Shown: one piece after another, positions 60,834-64,000 of the stretch
Layout: each line of letters begins with the position of its first letter
How positions within the stretch are numbered: position 1 is the stretch's first letter
DNA from: Streptomyces bambusae
Lineage (GTDB): Bacteria > Actinomycetota > Actinomycetes > Streptomycetales > Streptomycetaceae
Assembly: GCF_020532645.1 (NCBI RefSeq)
Contig: NZ_JAJAUZ010000029.1
Coordinates: 34,662-98,661, forward strand
DNA length: 64,000 nucleotides
Direction of reading: 5' to 3'
Made by a program: the position numbers and the translations under genes
Notes under the pieces: model-generated
Told to the model about the DNA's origin: nothing
Databases searched by the model: none
What the model saw: the letters and a program-made list of their open reading frames with translations, nothing else

Positions 60834-62645
60834 CTACGCCTTGATCGAACTGAACCAGTCCGAGATGTCCGAGGTCCACGCCCCTATCTGGTCCCACCAG
60901 CCCTTGGTGGTGTTCAGCCAGTCCTGGAGCGGGGTCAGCTCCCAGACCAGCCAGCCGCCGATGAAGAACAGCAGCACCAGGAACAGGCAGCCCTTGAGGC
61001 AGCCCAGGCCCGGGATCCGCATCGGGTTGGCGCTGCGCTGCCGCGGCGCGCGGGGCTCGCGCGGCGCGGGCGCGGGCGCCGCGGGCTGCCGGGGCTGGGG
61101 CTGCTGCGGCGCGGGCGGGGCCGCGTACGGCTGAGGCTGCTGCGGCTGCTGGTAGACCGGGGGCGGCGGCTGCGGCTGCTGGTACTGGGGCTGCTGGTAC
61201 TGCTGCTGCGGCGGCGGGTACGGGTAGCCGCTCTGCTGCGGGGCCGGGCCCTGGCGGTACGGCTGCTGCGCGGGCGGGGCCTGGCGCTGCGGCGGCCGCT
61301 GCGGCTGGTGGGCCGGCGGCGGGGGCTGCTGCTGCCCGTACTGCTGCTGCGGGTGCGGGGCCTGCTGCGGCGGCTGGGGCGGCTGGGGCCGGCGCTGCGG
61401 GCGGCGGCGGAGCGGGTCCTCGCTGGGGTCCAGGTACTGGATCTGGGTCTGCTCGTTGCGGTCGCGCGCGGCCTGGAGTTGGGACTGCCACGGGTGCGGG
61501 GCGTCCGGCTGCTGCACGGGCGGCATCACGGACGTCGGGTCGGCGGCGCCCGGGTCCGTACCCGGGGTGCGCGGCAGCACCGAGGTGGCGTCGGCGGCGC
61601 CCACCGGCGGCAGCACGCTGGTCATGGCGTTCGGGTCGTACGCACCGGCCGGACCGGCGGCCGGACCGGAGGAGCCGGCGGGCAGCACCTGGGTCGGGTC
61701 GGCGGCCCCGGGGGTCTCCGGGACGGGCGCGGGCGACGGGTCGGGGGTGAGCAGCGCGCCGACCCCGAGGGCGGCCTCGACCTCGGCCGAGGAGGAGTGC
61801 ACGCCGATGCCGGCGGCGACCACCCGGAGGCCGCGGGCGAGGGATTCGGCGCCGGGGCGCTCGTTCGGCTCCTTGCGCAGGCAGCGCTCGATGACCGTCC
61901 ACAGCGGCTCGGGCATCGTCGACGGGCGCTGCGGCTCCTCGCTGAGGTGCCGGTGCAGCACCTCCAGCGCGGTGCCCCCGGCGAACGGCGGACGGCCGGT
62001 GACCAGCTCGTACAGCAGGATGCCGGCGCCGTAGATGTCAACGGCGGAGGTCTGCGGGCGGCCTTCGGCGGACTCGGGTGCCACGTACGCCGGGGTGCCG
62101 ACGAACTCGTGGGTGCGGGTCAGGCCCGGAGAGTCGGCGAGGCGCGCGATGCCGAAGTCGGTGAGCATCGGCCGCATCTGGCCGCCGCTCTCGTCGAGCA
62201 GCACGTTGGCCGGCTTCAGGTCGCGGTGGACGACGCCGTCGGCGTGGCTGGCGGCGAGCGCGTCCGCGATCTGGGCGGTCAGCAGGCTCGCGGCGACCGG
62301 GGTGAAGGGGCCGTTCTGGCGGATGTACTTGTGCAGGTCGGGACCGTCGATCAGGTCCATGACCAGGGCGAGGAGGTCGCCTTCGACCACCAGGTCGCGG
62401 GTGCGCACGATGTTGGGGTGCGTCAGGCGCAGCAGCACCGAGCGCTCCCGCAGGAAGCGCATCACGATGTCGGCGTCGTTCGCGAGTTCTTCCTTGAGCA
62501 CCTTGATGGCGAGGGTCTCGCCGGGCTGTCCGGGCACGGCCGCTTCCGCGCCGGCCGTCTCCCGCTGGCGGGCACGCCAGACGGTGCCCGTGGCGCCGCG
62601 GCCAAGCGGCTCCTCAAGCAGGTACTTGCTGCCTACCGGCCGCAC
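60834..62645 (-). CDS. pkaA: Transmembrane Ser/Thr protein kinase (PkaA-like)
   Basis: 603 aa from GTG 62645, with GGGAG eight bases upstream. Kinase domain ~5-275: GRGATGTVWRA, LAIKVLKEE, VVHRDLKPANVLL, DFGIARL, GTPAYVAPE. It is followed by ~290 residues of low complexity: Ala/Pro/Asp repeats containing DPTQVLP, DATSVLP and DPTSVMP units, then Gln/Pro-rich stretches. The T in each unit could be an autophosphorylation site for FHA binding. A membrane helix (residues ~563-583, CLKGCLFLVLLFFIGGWLVWEL) and a short Trp-rich outer end close the protein. S. coelicolor PkaA is the likely orthologue. It is divergent from an FHA-domain gene. Confidence 0.9.
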   Translation of the reverse strand: MRPVGSKYLLEEPLGRGATGTVWRARQRETAGAEAAVPGQPGETLAIKVLKEELANDADIVMRFLRERSVLLRLTHPNIVRTRDLVVEGDLLALVMDLIDGPDLHKYIRQNGPFTPVAASLLTAQIADALAASHADGVVHRDLKPANVLLDESGGQMRPMLTDFGIARLADSPGLTRTHEFVGTPAYVAPESAEGRPQTSAVDIYGAGILLYELVTGRPPFAGGTALEVLHRHLSEEPQRPSTMPEPLWTVIERCLRKEPNERPGAESLARGLRVVAAGIGVHSSSAEVEAALGVGALLTPDPSPAPVPETPGAADPTQVLPAGSSGPAAGPAGAYDPNAMTSVLPPVGAADATSVLPRTPGTDPGAADPTSVMPPVQQPDAPHPWQSQLQAARDRNEQTQIQYLDPSEDPLRRRPQRRPQPPQPPQQAPHPQQQYGQQQPPPPAHQPQRPPQRQAPPAQQPYRQGPAPQQSGYPYPPPQQQYQQPQYQQPQPPPPVYQQPQQPQPYAAPPAPQQPQPRQPAAPAPAPREPRAPRQRSANPMRIPGLGCLKGCLFLVLLFFIGGWLVWELTPLQDWLNTTKGWWDQIGAWTSDISDWFSSIKA

Positions 62646-63049
62646 GTCATGCGCTCCCTGGTGTCAATTTTCGTGTCCGACCACTCTAGGGGTTGGTGCC
62701 CCGGAAGACGCGGGTCGAGGGCGGAAGGTTGCCGTACGTCCGTACGAAGGGTGGTGGCGGAGGCGGTGCGCGCGGGCGGCCGGAGTCCGGTTTTGCACCC
62801 CCGGACGGCCGAACCTGTGCACACCAGTGCCCACCGGACGATCATTCAAGATCACTTTCGGGTGGCTGCCGGGCGTGTTGTCCGCGACAGGTGCGAGGAT
62901 GCCCCCAGTACGGAACCGGGGGTCGGGAGCCCGCGGTCCGGAGAGACCTGACCGGGCGACGCGTCCGTGCCGGGTGGGGGGCGGAGCGGGCAGCACCCTG
63001 CCGCCGCACCCCTGCCGGGCGCGGCGTGCAGAAGGGACCGCTGACGGCG
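62646..63049. other. Divergent intergenic region between pkaA and the FHA gene
   Basis: 404 bases without a gene. Near pkaA the sequence is less GC-rich (ggtgtcaattttcgtgtccg, 62661-62680), a possible promoter. A short hairpin word, aggGGTTGGTGccccgg, lies near 62690. No operator is recognised. Confidence 0.4.
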
Positions 63050-64000
63050 ATGCAGATCCGGCTGACCGTCCTCGGGCCGCGCAGCGGCCACCAGAGCGCG
63101 GGCGCGCGCTGCGACGTGCTCGTCACGGCGCCGGCCGGTACGCCCCTGGCCTCCGTGGCCTCGGGGCTGGCGGCCACGGTCGCCGGCCCGGACACGGGCG
63201 GCACGGTCGTGCTCTACGCGGGCCCGGAGCGGCTCGATCCGCAGCGCCACACGCTCGGGGAGCCGCCGCTCACGGACGGCGCGGTGCTGTCCGTGCACCT
63301 GCCGGCGGCGGAGGAGTCCCCGGCGGTCGGCTCGGCCGCCCAGCTGCACGTGGTCGCGGGCCCGGACGCGGGCGGGGTCCACCTGCTGCACGGCGGGGCG
63401 ATCCGCATCGGCCGGTCCGCCGAGGCGGACGTGCCCCTCGACGACCCGGACGTCTCGCGCCTCCACTGCGCGGTCACCGTCGCCGAGGACGGCCGGGTCT
63501 CGGTGGCCGACCTCTCCTCGACGAACGGCACCACCCTGGACGGCCGCCCGGTGGGCCCCGCTCCCGTCCCGCTCCCCCCGTACGCCCTCCTCTCGATCGG
63601 CGAATCCACCCTCCGCCTGGTCCCCCCGGCCACCACCCCGCCCCTCGCCCTCACCCCCGACCAGGAGGGCCGCCTCCGCGTCACCCGCCCGGGCGGGGCG
63701 CCGGCCCCCGCGCCGGCACCGGTCGGCCCGCACCCGGGCAGCGTGCCGGGGCAGGGCCGGGCGGCCGGGTACCCCGCGGGATCCCCCGCGTACCCGGGCA
63801 CCCCGGCGGCGCAGGGCGGGTACCCCGGCGGCGTGCCGGCCCAGGGCAACCCCGCGGGCCGCGCGCCGGGCGCCACCGGGTCCACCGGGGGTGGCACCCC
63901 GACGGCCGCCGGTCCTGCTGCGGCACCGGGCGGCGACGGCGGCGCCGCGGCAGCATCCGGCCGTACCGGGGATGCCGTACCGGCTCCGGGCACGCGGGCG
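63050..64000 (+). CDS. FHA-domain protein, N-terminal part (runs off the window)
   Basis: The frame is open from ATG 63050 to the window end (317 codons) with no stop. An in-frame GTG at 63026 is an alternative start. Residues 1-95 look like a small ubiquitin-like/T7SS-type module (MQIRLTVLGPRSGHQSAGAR, ATPLASVASGL-like). An FHA domain at ~98-180 has the phosphothreonine-binding set: IRIGRSAEADV, DVSRLHCAV, LSSTNGTTLDG. Then Pro/Gly-rich low complexity begins (GYPAGSPAYPGTPAAQGGY). In Streptomyces this layout precedes an FtsK/SpoIIIE-type ATPase (EssC-like), which cannot be checked here. Divergence from pkaA suggests a kinase-reader pair. Confidence 0.85.
   Translation, partial: MQIRLTVLGPRSGHQSAGARCDVLVTAPAGTPLASVASGLAATVAGPDTGGTVVLYAGPERLDPQRHTLGEPPLTDGAVLSVHLPAAEESPAVGSAAQLHVVAGPDAGGVHLLHGGAIRIGRSAEADVPLDDPDVSRLHCAVTVAEDGRVSVADLSSTNGTTLDGRPVGPAPVPLPPYALLSIGESTLRLVPPATTPPLALTPDQEGRLRVTRPGGAPAPAPAPVGPHPGSVPGQGRAAGYPAGSPAYPGTPAAQGGYPGGVPAQGNPAGRAPGATGSTGGGTPTAAGPAAAPGGDGGAAAASGRTGDAVPAPGTRA

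Noticed and set aside
60564..62951. 795-aa rightward ORF
   Set aside because: It is antisense to the PkaA kinase; Leu/Arg/Gly-rich shadow.

Overview
The window is a 64 kb piece of a high-GC actinobacterial chromosome, almost certainly Streptomyces. Supporting evidence: very high G+C with GC-rich third codon positions, frequent GTG starts, an SsgA-like sporulation protein (SsgG), an actinobacterial HU, paired PkaA/PkaB-type Ser/Thr kinases, a tmRNA with an ALAA-ending tag, and a gene order that, from memory, matches the S. coelicolor ssgG-hpd-murA-hup-nnaR-smpB-ftsEX-prfB-pkaBA segment. I see no insertion sequence, prophage or CRISPR array. Most of the window is core chromosome with short accessory insertions.

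Layout. 1-2.6 kb: NAD salvage (end of pncB, pncA), a frameshifted small membrane gene and a small hypothetical gene. 2.7-8.9 kb: a secreted M6 metalloprotease, a small membrane protein, two RDD-family membrane proteins and ssgG. 8.9-14.6 kb: a kinase-WD40 receptor divergent from a membrane-anchored TPR protein ending in a Gly-Ser repeat. 14.9-16.7 kb: hppD (tyrosine catabolism) divergent from an Lrp/AsnC regulator. 16.7-20.9 kb: an ArsR-MFS pair with twin palindromic operators, a Lon-type (S16) membrane protease lacking a PDZ domain, an IclR regulator and a small secreted protein. 21-25 kb: a DEAD/DEAH helicase, a Doc toxin-antitoxin pair, an MFS exporter and tRNA-Cys.

25.2-36.1 kb is the main accessory-looking block. 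A three-subunit xanthine-dehydrogenase-family operon is followed after 10 nt by a run of WXG100-like helical proteins, a 783-aa effector-like protein and a lipoprotein. The Fe-S subunit carries a roughly 555-residue low-complexity N-terminal extension. The molybdenum subunit lacks the usual catalytic Glu motif.

36.5-43.3 kb: GH20 hexosaminidase, DUF3039, YqgE, murA, HU, malic enzyme and a candidate small RNA. 43.3-52.2 kb: HelD-like helicase, CGNR protein, the nitrate regulator nnaR with a GlnR-type box, a NarK transporter, a LysR-MFS pair and a YefM-YoeB toxin-antitoxin module. 52.3-57.9 kb: ssrA (tmRNA), smpB, an S41 protease, ftsX, ftsE, a zinc-ribbon membrane microprotein and prfB (translation rescue, termination and division). 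57.9-64 kb: a short Cys-containing leader peptide of the RRHVDxxR type ahead of a 2-oxoglutarate oxygenase, then two Ser/Thr kinases and the start of an FHA-domain protein that runs off the window.

Many long ORFs on the opposite strand are by-products of GC-rich codon usage and are not annotated. Start sites were chosen by ribosome-binding site and family alignment, so several differ from the longest ORF.
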